Source: Chitinophagaceae bacterium | Lineage (GTDB): Bacteria; Bacteroidota; Bacteroidia; Chitinophagales; Chitinophagaceae | Assembly: GCA_023229465.1 (NCBI GenBank) | Contig: JALNZE010000002.1 | Span: 248,001-312,000 of the forward strand | Direction: 5' to 3' | Length of the DNA stretch: 64,000 bases | Shown: one piece after another, positions 34,755-43,667 of the stretch | Layout of the letters: the number at the start of each line of letters is the position of its first letter | Position numbering within the stretch: the first letter of the stretch is position 1 | Notes under the pieces: generated by a model | The model's input: only the letters and a program-made list of their open reading frames with translations | Told to the model about the DNA's origin: nothing | Databases searched by the model: none | Position numbers and translations under genes: made by a program

Positions 34755-35342
34755 TTAAGAATTTATTGTATCTAATGCCTGTATCACCCTGCTGACAGGC
34801 AGCCCCATCACATTATAAAAATCACCTTGTACTGAACGAATCCCCACAACACCTATCCATTCCTGGATAGCATAGGCGCCGGCTTTGTCGTAAGGCTCAT
34901 ACTTGTCAACATAATATTCAATCTGCTCATCAGTAAGTTTGTGAAAGCTTACTACTGTAATATCTGCAAAAGCAATCTCACCGCCGGTATGCAACAGAAC
35001 AACGCCGGTAATTACTTTATGTTCTCTGCCGGAAAGGGATTGTAATATCCTGATGGCATCTGCACGATCTGTGGGTTTACCAATAATAGTTTCATCCAAA
35101 ACAACCACCGTATCCGCTGCCAAAATGGTTTTATTTGCGAGGCTCCCCTGAAAAGCGGTCTTTACATGCACATGAACGGCCAATGCTTTTTCGCGGGCAA
35201 TATGAATAGCCACTTCAGAGAAGGAGAGGCCTGAGGGATAATCTTCTTCAGTATGTTTCACAATCACATCAAAAACAACCTCGGCCCATTCCAGTAATAA
35301 TTTTCTTCTGGGTGATTTTGAGGCCAAAATAATTTCCTGCAT
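34755..35342 (-). CDS. maf: Maf-type nucleoside triphosphate pyrophosphatase
   Basis: 195 residues from ATG 35342, which starts the canonical IILASKSPRRKLLL (a TTG 18 bases upstream is less likely). The catalytic-base motif ADTVV and the sequence IIGKP are present, plus YEPYDKAGAYAIQEWIG. The dTTP/UTP-type Maf enzymes hydrolyse non-canonical and some canonical nucleotides to monophosphates. It lies 34 bases after the UbiA-type gene and before DUF2851. Confidence 0.93.
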   Translation of the reverse strand: MQEIILASKSPRRKLLLEWAEVVFDVIVKHTEEDYPSGLSFSEVAIHIAREKALAVHVHVKTAFQGSLANKTILAADTVVVLDETIIGKPTDRADAIRILQSLSGREHKVITGVVLLHTGGEIAFADITVVSFHKLTDEQIEYYVDKYEPYDKAGAYAIQEWIGVVGIRSVQGDFYNVMGLPVSRVIQALDTINS

Positions 35343-35376
35343 AGCATATAATTTTTCCAACCATTTCTGAAAGATA

Positions 35377-36312
35377 TCAATAGATTCTGAAGAAAATCAT
35401 CGATAGGATTCCGGTGAACATAATCAGTTTCACAACCGTACTTAGCCGGTGAAAATCTTCTGATGACTGGGCCTTGAACAGTTTCAATAATATCCAAATC
35501 AATGGAACCATAATAAATAACAGGCAATACAGTGCACTATGCCACCAGCCAAATGGCAATACATATAGCTGAATAATGGTTAAAACAGCAAGCAATACTA
35601 TGATCCAAACGGCTATAAAAACTTTACTGGCATTAAGGCCCCAAACAATGGGCATGGTGCGGCAACCGAATTTTCTATCACCTTCCCTATCTTCCATGTC
35701 TTTGATTACTTCCCGGATAAGAGAAATAATAAAAGCAAAAGAAGCATACAGTATGGTTAGCCTAAAAAAACGGATCTGGTTGTGATCCACAACCAGTGGG
35801 CCATTTATTTTCACCAGGTATTTGGAAAAAAATATAATACCAATCACCCAGGCTGTTAACAAAGAGATCAGCACGTTACCTATAAGCAGCCGCTTCTTTA
35901 AATTGGTTGAATAAAACCATAGTAAAATGATGCTGGCCAGGTTACCCAATACCAGGTGCCAGTATTCGGCTACCGGCAGCGCTAAAACGGTAAAAAACAG
36001 TCCGAGCAGGCTCAGAAACATATGCCAGAAAATAACCCACCTCCTGCTGATCATCACATTAACCACCACTTTACCGGGTTTATTTACCTGGTCAATATTC
36101 AAATCAAAATAGTCATTGATAATGTACCCTGCGGCGGCTATTAAAATAGAGGCAAGTATCAAAAAAAGTAACTGGCGTGTTTCAGCAGGACTTCCAGTAG
36201 TAGTACCATACACATGCCGGTAAATGCAATAGTTGAATAACAATTGCGTTATTACTATAAAAACCAGGTTGGGCCATCTAACCAGGCGGAAAAATGCGGC
36301 AATGATTTTCAA
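35377..36312 (-). CDS. UbiA family prenyltransferase (geranylgeranylglycerol-phosphate synthase-like)
   Basis: 311 residues with about 8-9 membrane helices. The two aspartate motifs binding prenyl diphosphate and magnesium are NDYFDLNIDQVNKP (about 67-80) and DMEDREGDRKFG (about 197-208). Members in this clade transfer prenyl chains onto lipid or quinone acceptors; the Bacteroidota group is often annotated as geranylgeranylglycerol-phosphate geranylgeranyltransferase, but the acceptor cannot be read here. TTG 36312 is the probable start: the only upstream codons before a stop are ATA, CGC and ATT, and no ATG occurs before the first helix. Confidence 0.85.
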   Translation of the reverse strand: MKIIAAFFRLVRWPNLVFIVITQLLFNYCIYRHVYGTTTGSPAETRQLLFLILASILIAAAGYIINDYFDLNIDQVNKPGKVVVNVMISRRWVIFWHMFLSLLGLFFTVLALPVAEYWHLVLGNLASIILLWFYSTNLKKRLLIGNVLISLLTAWVIGIIFFSKYLVKINGPLVVDHNQIRFFRLTILYASFAFIISLIREVIKDMEDREGDRKFGCRTMPIVWGLNASKVFIAVWIIVLLAVLTIIQLYVLPFGWWHSALYCLLFIMVPLIWILLKLFKAQSSEDFHRLSTVVKLIMFTGILSMIFFRIY

Positions 36313-36370
36313 AATGCGTATTTATTGGTACAAGTTAACTAAGCCGGCGTAAACCTGAATTAACAAACCA

Positions 36371-36886
36371 TTATTGTGCCCTTACGGCGGTATCTTCTCC
36401 CCAATCGCCACGTAATTTCATCACTTTTTCTATTACATCTCTTACACAACCCCCACCGCCTTTGAGAGGCGAGATATAAGTTGCCATCTCTTTTATCTCC
36501 TGTACCGCGTCTGCCGGGCAACAGGGTAAGCCTGCCATCGGCATTACTTTCAGGTCGGGAATATCATCTCCCATATATAACAGGGCTGTTTTTGAAAGTT
36601 GATGATTGATCATAAATTTTTCCAATACCGCCTGTTTATTTTCAACCTGCATCCATACTTCCTTTATCCCCAATTTCTCTAACCTGTTTTGCACCTCAGG
36701 AGAATTTCCACCGGATATAATCACTACCTGATAGCCTTTTTTTACTGCCAGTTGCAAAGCATAGCCATCTTTAATATTCATAGTCCGGGCCATTACTCCA
36801 TTGGGCAATACCAATAAGTTACCATCGGTTAATACACCGTCAACATCAAAAACAAAACAGGTAATATATTTGAAAGTTTCTAGCAA
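36371..36886 (-). CDS. kdsC: KdsC-type HAD phosphatase (3-deoxy-D-manno-octulosonate 8-phosphate phosphatase)
   Basis: 171 residues, the usual size for the compact, cap-less C0 HAD phosphatases. Motif I is FDVDGVLTDG (nucleophile and acid Asp), motif II lies in IISGGNS, and the end motif is MGDDIPDLKVM. It would release phosphate from KDO-8-phosphate in lipopolysaccharide core synthesis; closely related enzymes act on acylneuraminate-9-phosphate. The start is TTG 36886: reading upstream in frame reaches a stop with no ATG. Confidence 0.85.
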   Translation of the reverse strand: MLETFKYITCFVFDVDGVLTDGNLLVLPNGVMARTMNIKDGYALQLAVKKGYQVVIISGGNSPEVQNRLEKLGIKEVWMQVENKQAVLEKFMINHQLSKTALLYMGDDIPDLKVMPMAGLPCCPADAVQEIKEMATYISPLKGGGGCVRDVIEKVMKLRGDWGEDTAVRAQ

Positions 36887-36928
36887 GGGATGGTTTATTT
36901 ATTGGTTTATTTTGTGGCAACCGTTTGT

Positions 36929-37171
36929 TTATTTTTTCTGGTTATCTCTCCATTCGTATACCCAGGCACTTTGTATCATTTCCAGATGTCCTTCCGTACT
37001 TTGTTCACGGGTTCCGTCGAAATTGGGAATCGATAGTATCCAATCAAGTAGTTCCGTAAAACGGATACGGTAAATTTTACCTTCTGTAAAATCATCTCCA
37101 AAACGTTCATACAATTTCATGGCGATGTCTTCGTGATCGTTCCAATGTATCGGGGGTTCAAAATGGGTCAT
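36929..37171 (-). CDS. iscX: IscX family iron-sulfur assembly regulator
   Basis: 80 residues. The alignment with the E. coli IscX pattern is clear by eye: W-x-D near the start (HWNDHEDIAMKLYERF), then FTELLDWILSIPNFD and a final LEMIQSAWVYEW, matching the W-D-I-LY / FT-WI-L-FD / LE-I-W-E positions. IscX is a small acidic protein that binds the cysteine desulfurase IscS and iron. The ferredoxin gene lies 39 bases upstream on the same strand, the same order as at the end of the proteobacterial isc operon. It is slightly longer than the E. coli protein. Confidence 0.85.
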   Translation of the reverse strand: MTHFEPPIHWNDHEDIAMKLYERFGDDFTEGKIYRIRFTELLDWILSIPNFDGTREQSTEGHLEMIQSAWVYEWRDNQKK

Positions 37172-37210
37172 AATAATATTAAAAGTTAGGAATTAAATGT
37201 GAGTACTTAT

Positions 37211-37546
37211 CTATTCACCTAAGAATTGGGTTTGATCCGGCAGGGTAATTTCCAGTTCACCGTTTCCTGGCTGTAACACACATTGGCAACCCAGTCTGGA
37301 ATTGATGCGCGGGTTTACTGCCCTGTCTATAAAGTCTTCTTCTTTATCACTCAATTCTTCCAGGTAGTTCATACCCTTATCAATGTATAGATGGCAAGTG
37401 CTACAGGCACAAACAGCACCGCAGTTATGGTGAAGTTCAATACCATTGTTCAGGCAAATCTCCAGCAAACTCTGGTCATCACTAATGTGGTGAAGCGTAA
37501 TGGGAGCCAGTCCTTTTTGTTCAAATTTTATCTTAATTGTATACAT
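37211..37546 (-). CDS. fdx: Isc-type [2Fe-2S] ferredoxin
   Basis: 111 residues from ATG 37546 (TTG 37567 rejected). The cluster cysteines are in HHNCGAVCACSTCHLYI, the C-x5-C-x2-C pattern with an extra Cys, and in RLGCQCVL near the C-terminus. The segment between them (EELSDKEEDFID) matches the adrenodoxin/Isc Fdx type. It supplies electrons for iron-sulfur cluster assembly and is followed by iscX. It is the first gene of the string running down to DUF2851. Cytoplasmic. Confidence 0.92.
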   Translation of the reverse strand: MYTIKIKFEQKGLAPITLHHISDDQSLLEICLNNGIELHHNCGAVCACSTCHLYIDKGMNYLEELSDKEEDFIDRAVNPRINSRLGCQCVLQPGNGELEITLPDQTQFLGE

Positions 37547-37711
37547 ACCTGTTCCGGTTAGCAGCAAAAGTATCTTAGAATACTTATTTAACCATCCGAG
37601 TTACGGAAAAGTTTACTTAACCCCCTAAACACCCCCCCGGTACCCACTGAATAGTTAAACATGCCTGGCCATATTTTGGATTTAGAAATGGCGCCAATTT
37701 TCGTAACTACC

Positions 37712-37719
37712 TATCTTTG
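37712..37719 (+). promoter_or_regulatory. -7 box TATCTTTG directly before the hydrolase start
   Basis: Exact match to TAnnTTTG, ending 5 bases before ATG 37725, which predicts a transcript with almost no leader. No good -33 box at proper spacing was found. Confidence 0.4.
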
Positions 37720-37724
37720 ACCTA

Positions 37725-38597
37725 ATGAAGATGAAATTGGCACAACGAATATTACTTGGCTATTATAAAACGAAACTAAAAACGATAGCGGTTCTTTCTC
37801 CCCGAAAAGCGGCAGAGGCCGCTTACCAAATATTTTGTACCCCGTATACAGGCAGGCCAAAGCAAAAAGCGCCACCCGTATTTCATAAGGCTGAAAAATT
37901 GTCGTTTGAAATGGATGGAGATATCATCCGGGGTTTTCGCTGGAAAGCAGCGCATCCCAATGAAAAAAGCATACTTATCGTACATGGCTTTGGCAGTTAT
38001 TCCTACAAATTCGAAAAGTATATTTCATCCCTAAAAAAAGAAGGCTTTACTGTGTTGGCTTTTGATGCCCCCGGGCATGGCATTAGTGAAGGCAAAAAAA
38101 TCAATGCCGCTACCTACAGAAATGCACTTCTCCGCATAGAAGAGCTCTTCGGGCCTATTAATGCGATCATGGGGCATTCACTGGGCGGACTGGCAGCGGC
38201 CCTTATGTTTGAAACATTATCCGGGCAAGAGAACAGGAAACTGGTTTTGGTGGCCCCTGCCACAGAAACAGATAGCGCCATCAGTCATTTTTTTTCGGTT
38301 TTACCGGTTGATACTAGGGTAAAACAAGCTTTTGAACAATTGATTTGTGAGCTTTCCGGTAAGCCTATCAGTTATTTTTCTGTTAGCAGGGTAGTAAAAA
38401 ATATGGATGCGCCGGTTTTATGGGTTCACGATAAGAATGATACCATTTGCAGTTTTGAAGATGTGAAACCCTTGCTTGGCCTCAATTTACCACATGTCAG
38501 GTATATTATTACCGAACAATTAGGACATAGTGGCGTATATAAGGATAACAACGTTTGTAAAGAAATTGTACAGTTTTTAAGCAACGCCAATTCCTGA
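37725..38597 (+). CDS. Alpha/beta hydrolase
   Basis: 290 residues without a signal peptide. The fold is shown by ILIVHGFGSYSYK (oxyanion region, about 84-96), VLAFDAPGHGISEG, and the nucleophile elbow GHSLGG (Ser at about 147). The acid lies in VLWVHDKNDTIC (Asp at about 241) and the catalytic His in EQLGHSGVY (about 269). An insert between strands 6 and 7 forms a small lid. The substrate is unknown; esterase or acyl-hydrolase activity is likely. It is divergent from ferredoxin across 178 bases. Confidence 0.88.
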   Translation: MKMKLAQRILLGYYKTKLKTIAVLSPRKAAEAAYQIFCTPYTGRPKQKAPPVFHKAEKLSFEMDGDIIRGFRWKAAHPNEKSILIVHGFGSYSYKFEKYISSLKKEGFTVLAFDAPGHGISEGKKINAATYRNALLRIEELFGPINAIMGHSLGGLAAALMFETLSGQENRKLVLVAPATETDSAISHFFSVLPVDTRVKQAFEQLICELSGKPISYFSVSRVVKNMDAPVLWVHDKNDTICSFEDVKPLLGLNLPHVRYIITEQLGHSGVYKDNNVCKEIVQFLSNANS

Positions 38598-38739
38598 TAT
38601 TTTTTGTGTTTTGATGGTTTCGCCTAATATTGCAGGGTAGCAACCTGTATATCCTCTCCTCGGGGGAAGTGATTTATAAGGGGTTTCGTATTTCAAAAAT
38701 TTCGATAAAAATTCCGTTTAAAGCGGATTTACAGGCTGT

Positions 38740-41301
38740 ATGGCAAAAAACTTATTGATTGTTGAGTCACCGGCAAAGGCCAAAACCATAGAAAAGATTC
38801 TCGGAAGCGATTTTGACGTAAGAAGCTGCTATGGCCATATTCGTGATCTGGAAAAGGATGATATGGGTATTGATGTAAACAATCATTACCAACCCAGGTA
38901 TAAAGTACCCGAAGAAAAGGAAAGGGTGGTTAAGGAATTAAAACAAATGGCCAAAAAAGCGAATGAGGTTTGGCTGGCATCGGATGAGGACCGTGAAGGA
39001 GAAAGCATTAGCTGGCACCTGGCAGAAGTATTGGGACTGGATCCAAAAATAACCAAGCGCATTGTTTTTCATGAAATTACTGCTCCTGCCATCAAAGCGG
39101 CTGTGCAGAATCCCCGCATCATTAATATGAACCTGGTAAATGCGCAACAGGCAAGACGTGTGTTAGACAGGTTAGTAGGATTTGAACTGAGCCCCGTTCT
39201 ATGGCGCAAAATAGGCATGCAAAGAAGCCTGAGTGCGGGTCGTGTACAAAGTGTAGCAGTAAGATTGATAGTTGAGAGAGAAAGAGAAATCAATCAGTTT
39301 ATACCAGAAAGCAGTTTCAAAATCGAAGCGTTTTTTACTGCCCCCGACATCAATAAAAAAAATGTAACTTTTAAGGCAGAAGGCCCATCAAAACTTGCAG
39401 TGCTGCAGGATGCACAATCTTTTTTGGACAGTTGTAAAGGAGCTAATTATACAATAACAGATATACAGGTAAAGCCTACCAAACGTACGCCTGCAGCGCC
39501 TTTTACCACATCTACCCTGCAACAGGAAGCCTCCCGGAAATTAGGCTATGGCGTAAGCAGGACAATGCTACTGGCACAAAAATTATATGAAAGTGGTAAA
39601 ATCACTTATATGCGTACGGATAGTATCAGTTTAAGTGATACTGCCTTAACAGATATCCGTAACCAGATAACCCATTCATACGGTGGCCAATACCACCAAC
39701 CCAGAAAGTTCAGGAATAAGAACGAAAGTGCACAGGAAGCACACGAAGCCATCCGTCCTACTTATATGAGCGCTTTTTCAGTAGAAGATGAAGATGCAAG
39801 AAGATTATATGAACTGATCTGGAAACGAACCATCGCCTCACAAATGAGTGATGCGGCATTTGAAAAGACTACCGCAAAGATTCTTATCAGCACAAACAGG
39901 GAAACACTTTCTGCCACCGGTGAAGTAATGAAATTCAATGGATTTCTAAAAGTATACATGGAGGGCAAAGATGAGGAAGACGAAGAGGATACAGAAGGTA
40001 TGTTACCACCCTTATCCATCGGCGAAACACTCAATTTTGCACAGATGACGGCATCTGAAAAATTTACACGTGCGGCTGCAAGATATACTGAAGCCGCTCT
40101 CGTAAAAAAATTAGAAGAGTTGGGTATCGGCCGTCCATCAACCTATGCACCCACTATTTCAACCATCATTAAGAGAAATTATGTTGAGAAAAGAGAAAAA
40201 GAAGGCATCAAACGGGCAACAACCCTTTTAAGGCTAACCAGCGCGAATGAGATAGAAAAACAGGTTTTACAGGAAAATACAGGCGCTGAAAAAAATAAAT
40301 TATTCCCTACTGACCTGGGCATAGTGGTAACTGATTTTCTGAAACAATATTTTACCAAGGTGATGGATTTTGGATTCACCGCTAAAATTGAACAGGAGTT
40401 TGATGAAATTGCTGAGGGAAAAATAAAATGGAGTAGTATGATTGATGGGTTTTATAAGCCCTTTCATGATACGATTGAACATACCCTCGAAAATGCCGAA
40501 CGGGCCAAAGGCGAAAGAGAACTTGGCATAGATGAAGCAACAGGTAAGAAAGTAATTGCCCGAATGGGGCGCTATGGCCCGATGGTACAGATAGGCGATA
40601 CGACTGATGAACTGGAAAAACCCCGCTTTGCCAAACTAAACCAGTCGCAAAGTATAGAAACCATATCTATGGAAGAAGCGATGCAGTTATTTTCCCTGCC
40701 TCGTACCCTTGGTGAATATGAAGGCATGGAACTCGCCGTAAATGTGGGAAGATTTGGACCTTATATTAAACTGGGCGACCAATTTATTTCCATTCCTAAG
40801 GGCGAGGATTTACATACCATTGAACTGGAAAGAGCCATACAGCTTATCAATGAAAAGCAACTGGCCGATGCACCTGTTGGTTTTTTTAACGAATTACCGG
40901 TAACCAAGGGTAAAGGACGCTTTGGACCATTTATTAAATGGAACGACATATATATCAATATCCCGAGAGCCTATCATTTTGATTCGCTTACACAAAAGGA
41001 TATTGATGAACTGATTGAGAAAAAAGTAGCCAAAGAAGCCAACCGGTTCATCAAACAATGGCCCGCGGAAAAAATATCCCTTGAAAACGGCCGTTGGGGA
41101 CCTTTTATCAGGTTCAACAAGAAAATGCTGAAGCTGGGCAGGAAAGCGGACACATCCAAATACACACCGGAAGACCTTATTGATATTGATATCGAGATCA
41201 TCAAAAAGATGATTGAAGAACAGGTACCGAATGCTTTTGCTAAAAAAACGAAAGCAGCAGCAAAAAAAACTACTGCTAAAAAGCCAGGCGTAAAAAAATA
41301 A
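38740..41301 (+). CDS. topA: DNA topoisomerase I (type IA)
   Basis: Relaxes negative supercoils. 853 residues: a Toprim domain from IVESPAKAKTIEKIL, with SDEDREGE acidic cluster, then the type IA core with the catalytic Tyr290 in ITYMRTDS. The C-terminal third has four repeats of the bacterial topoisomerase C-terminal type: GRYGPMVQIGD, GRFGPYIKLGD, GRFGPFIKWND and GRWGPFIRFNK, followed by a Lys/Ala tail. No four-cysteine zinc ribbon is present, unlike E. coli TopA. It converges on the desaturase with a gap of only 3 bases. Confidence 0.97.
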   Translation: MAKNLLIVESPAKAKTIEKILGSDFDVRSCYGHIRDLEKDDMGIDVNNHYQPRYKVPEEKERVVKELKQMAKKANEVWLASDEDREGESISWHLAEVLGLDPKITKRIVFHEITAPAIKAAVQNPRIINMNLVNAQQARRVLDRLVGFELSPVLWRKIGMQRSLSAGRVQSVAVRLIVEREREINQFIPESSFKIEAFFTAPDINKKNVTFKAEGPSKLAVLQDAQSFLDSCKGANYTITDIQVKPTKRTPAAPFTTSTLQQEASRKLGYGVSRTMLLAQKLYESGKITYMRTDSISLSDTALTDIRNQITHSYGGQYHQPRKFRNKNESAQEAHEAIRPTYMSAFSVEDEDARRLYELIWKRTIASQMSDAAFEKTTAKILISTNRETLSATGEVMKFNGFLKVYMEGKDEEDEEDTEGMLPPLSIGETLNFAQMTASEKFTRAAARYTEAALVKKLEELGIGRPSTYAPTISTIIKRNYVEKREKEGIKRATTLLRLTSANEIEKQVLQENTGAEKNKLFPTDLGIVVTDFLKQYFTKVMDFGFTAKIEQEFDEIAEGKIKWSSMIDGFYKPFHDTIEHTLENAERAKGERELGIDEATGKKVIARMGRYGPMVQIGDTTDELEKPRFAKLNQSQSIETISMEEAMQLFSLPRTLGEYEGMELAVNVGRFGPYIKLGDQFISIPKGEDLHTIELERAIQLINEKQLADAPVGFFNELPVTKGKGRFGPFIKWNDIYINIPRAYHFDSLTQKDIDELIEKKVAKEANRFIKQWPAEKISLENGRWGPFIRFNKKMLKLGRKADTSKYTPEDLIDIDIEIIKKMIEEQVPNAFAKKTKAAAKKTTAKKPGVKK

Positions 41302-41304
41302 CTC

Positions 41305-42381
41305 CTAACTCCTCCCCATTGCTCTCAAAAATCTCACATGGGCCACCACTGCTTTTCGCATGGTTGGATATTCAATGTATTGTAATTGATATTCTCTGCA
41401 CACATTTTTTACAATCTCACTGATGGCAGGATAATGTACATGTGATACTTTAGGGAAAAGGTGATGTTCAATCTGAAAATTTAATCCGCCAACCAACCAG
41501 CTAACCAGTTTGTTACGGGTAGCAAAATTAGCAGTTGTTTTAATCTGGTGTGCCGCAAACTCATCCGGTAATTTATTAGTTGCAATATCTGCAATCGGAA
41601 ATACAGTATCCTCTACTGTATGAGCCAATTGGAAAACAATACTCAGTACAAAACCGGCAACAAGGCTCATGGTAAAAAATCCAACCACCCAGCTTACCCA
41701 GCCAACAGCCAAAATTGGCAGTACTATAAAAACAGCCGCATGGTATACTTTCACACTCCAAAATTCTATATGATCATTCATATTCATTTTCTTCAGGGGC
41801 ACATTACCGATCTTTTGTGAAAAATATTTTTTATAATCTGTGAAGAATATCCAAAATACATACAAAAGCATATAGAGGAACCAAAAATAAAAATGCTGAA
41901 AACGGTGCATTTTATACTTTTTTTGGGTTGGCGCCATACGCATTAAAATACCTATCTCAATATCATCATCTACCCCATCAATATTGGTAAAGCTATGGTG
42001 CAGCATATTATGCTTCATGTTCCACATAAAATGATTAGCCCCTAATAAACTGATAGAGGAGGCAGCGATCCGGTTAACCCATTTATTGGTGCTAAAACTA
42101 CCATGGCTGCCATCATGCATCACATTAAAACCGATCCCCGCAACCAAACCGCCCAGCAGGATACATTCACCAATCGCAAGATACCAAACAGGGGTCCAGA
42201 CCAACAGATGAATATAAATAACTACCAATGCAATTACCATGATAATGGCCTTGGTAAACAAAGTGGGATTACCGGTAGAATTGATCCCTTGCTCATCAAA
42301 ATACTTTTGAACCCTTGATTTCAGGTCGGCATGAAGTGATTTTACTGTTGAGGGGAACTTGGGTATGGCAAATTGTGACAT
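41305..42381 (-). CDS. Membrane fatty acid desaturase (acyl-lipid/acyl-CoA type)
   Basis: 358 residues from ATG 42381; a longer reading from 42555 adds 58 residues with no family character and is rejected. Di-iron histidine boxes are HDGSHGS (HxxxH), HNMLHHS (HxxHH) and FQIEHHLFP (QxxHH), spaced as in front-end/linoleoyl-CoA-type desaturases. About 4-6 hydrophobic segments place it in the inner membrane. It would introduce a double bond into membrane acyl chains, using ferredoxin or cytochrome b5-like electrons. A -7 box lies 24 bases upstream of the chosen start. Confidence 0.93.
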   Translation of the reverse strand: MSQFAIPKFPSTVKSLHADLKSRVQKYFDEQGINSTGNPTLFTKAIIMVIALVVIYIHLLVWTPVWYLAIGECILLGGLVAGIGFNVMHDGSHGSFSTNKWVNRIAASSISLLGANHFMWNMKHNMLHHSFTNIDGVDDDIEIGILMRMAPTQKKYKMHRFQHFYFWFLYMLLYVFWIFFTDYKKYFSQKIGNVPLKKMNMNDHIEFWSVKVYHAAVFIVLPILAVGWVSWVVGFFTMSLVAGFVLSIVFQLAHTVEDTVFPIADIATNKLPDEFAAHQIKTTANFATRNKLVSWLVGGLNFQIEHHLFPKVSHVHYPAISEIVKNVCREYQLQYIEYPTMRKAVVAHVRFLRAMGRS

Positions 42382-42404
42382 AATAAGCTTTAAATGTTTG
42401 AGTG

Positions 42405-42412
42405 CAAAAGTA
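42405..42412 (-). promoter_or_regulatory. -7 box TACTTTTG upstream of the desaturase
   Basis: Exact TAnnTTTG match on the minus strand, 23 bases before ATG 42381. It would lie inside the gene if the longer reading from 42555 were used, which supports the shorter start. A convincing -33 box was not found. Confidence 0.45.
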
Positions 42413-42641
42413 GCTATTAAAGACCTTGGTGAGCTGTTAATTTTTGCTTTTCGCAGATAATCAAGGCCTTGCAACGTACATATATCATTATTATTATTAA
42501 AAAGCCTATTCTTATTTCCACATCCATGGGATAACTTACCAGGGCTGGGTAACAAAAATTTAATTTAGTTTGATATGGAATTCATGACAAATTAGCCGGT
42601 AATCCATCCGTTTATTCATCATGTTTTAACCAGCCGCATAT

Positions 42642-43514
42642 ATGCAGGAGACCAGAGAAATCAATGCACTTTTTACACTTATAGATGATCCTGACGAGGA
42701 GGTATATTCTACCGTTTCAGAAAAGCTGGTGGCTTACGGAAAGAATATCATCCCCAACCTTGAGCATCTTTGGGAAACCACCCTTAGTGAAGAAGTACAG
42801 GAGCGAATTGAAATGATTATTCACCACCTGCATTTTACCGATCTGTTTGATGACCTGGTTGAGTGGCGCGACAGTAGTTACCACGATTTATTGTTTGGCG
42901 CCTTATTGGTTTCAAAATTCCAATATCCCGATCTGCCTACAACCCCTGTATTGCAGGATATTGAAAAAATTCGCCGCAATGTATGGCTTGAACTCAATAG
43001 TTTTTTAACCCCGCTTGAGCAGGCTAATGTATTGTCCAGTATTATCTATAACTATTATAACCTGAAGGGGGTTGAAGTAAATTATGAGCATGCGGATGAT
43101 TTTTTTATCAACAAAGTACTGGAGAGTAAGAAAGGCAATGCATTAACCAATGGCATCCTATACCAGGTAATGTGCGACCAGCTGGATATCAATGCTAAAA
43201 TCATAAAAATACCTAAACAATGCATCATCGCTTTTTATCATTCAGATTATGATCAGGCAACACATATGGGCCATCCGCAGGATAAAATCCATTTTTATGT
43301 AGATGCCACTACAGGTCAGGCTTTTTCGCATAAAGACGTAGAAAATTATTTCGAAAAGATAGCTGTCGCCGCATCGCCCGCTCATTTTAAACCGCAATCA
43401 CCTGTCTGCATCATACAAACTTTGCTTAAGGAAGCTGCCAAATGTTTTAATTTGCCTTCCAATAAGTATAAACAAAAGGAATTGTTACAGCTTGCGGGCC
43501 TACTGGATATTTGA
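42642..43514 (+). CDS. SirB1/transglutaminase-like family protein
   Basis: 290 residues, cytoplasmic. The N-terminal part (about 1-60) is helical and HEAT-like (LIDDPDEEVYSTVSEKLV). The central region WRDSSYHDLLFGALLVSKFQYPD and LSSIIYNYYNLKGVEVNYEHADDFFINKVLESKKGN follows the transglutaminase-like SirB1 pattern (YxHPDNSFLNxVLxRRxGxP in proteobacteria). The family's usual catalytic Cys is not obvious. The function of this family is not well defined. It lies alone downstream of a 260-base gap in which I see only promoter-like AT-rich sequence. Confidence 0.75.
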   Translation: MQETREINALFTLIDDPDEEVYSTVSEKLVAYGKNIIPNLEHLWETTLSEEVQERIEMIIHHLHFTDLFDDLVEWRDSSYHDLLFGALLVSKFQYPDLPTTPVLQDIEKIRRNVWLELNSFLTPLEQANVLSSIIYNYYNLKGVEVNYEHADDFFINKVLESKKGNALTNGILYQVMCDQLDINAKIIKIPKQCIIAFYHSDYDQATHMGHPQDKIHFYVDATTGQAFSHKDVENYFEKIAVAASPAHFKPQSPVCIIQTLLKEAAKCFNLPSNKYKQKELLQLAGLLDI

Positions 43515-43643
43515 TCCCAATATTGCTATCCGATGAATTCATATGGTTCTTATTGTACTTCCTTTACGCGTTTTTTGGAATAATTTTTGAGCAATGCACC
43601 CGGTAATGTTTGCCACTCTCTCGTTTCATAACCATTTAGTGTT

Positions 43644-43651
43644 TAGATTTG
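43644..43651 (+). promoter_or_regulatory. -7 box TAGATTTG upstream of csaA
   Basis: Exact match to TAnnTTTG, 16 bases before ATG 43668. A matching -33 box is not evident. Confidence 0.4.
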
Positions 43652-43667
43652 GGTAAACTACCCAATC

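Noticed and set aside
42382..42555. Longer N-terminus of the fatty acid desaturase
   Set aside because: The additional 58 residues look like translated intergenic sequence and contain the -7 box TACTTTTG; family homology begins just after ATG 42381.
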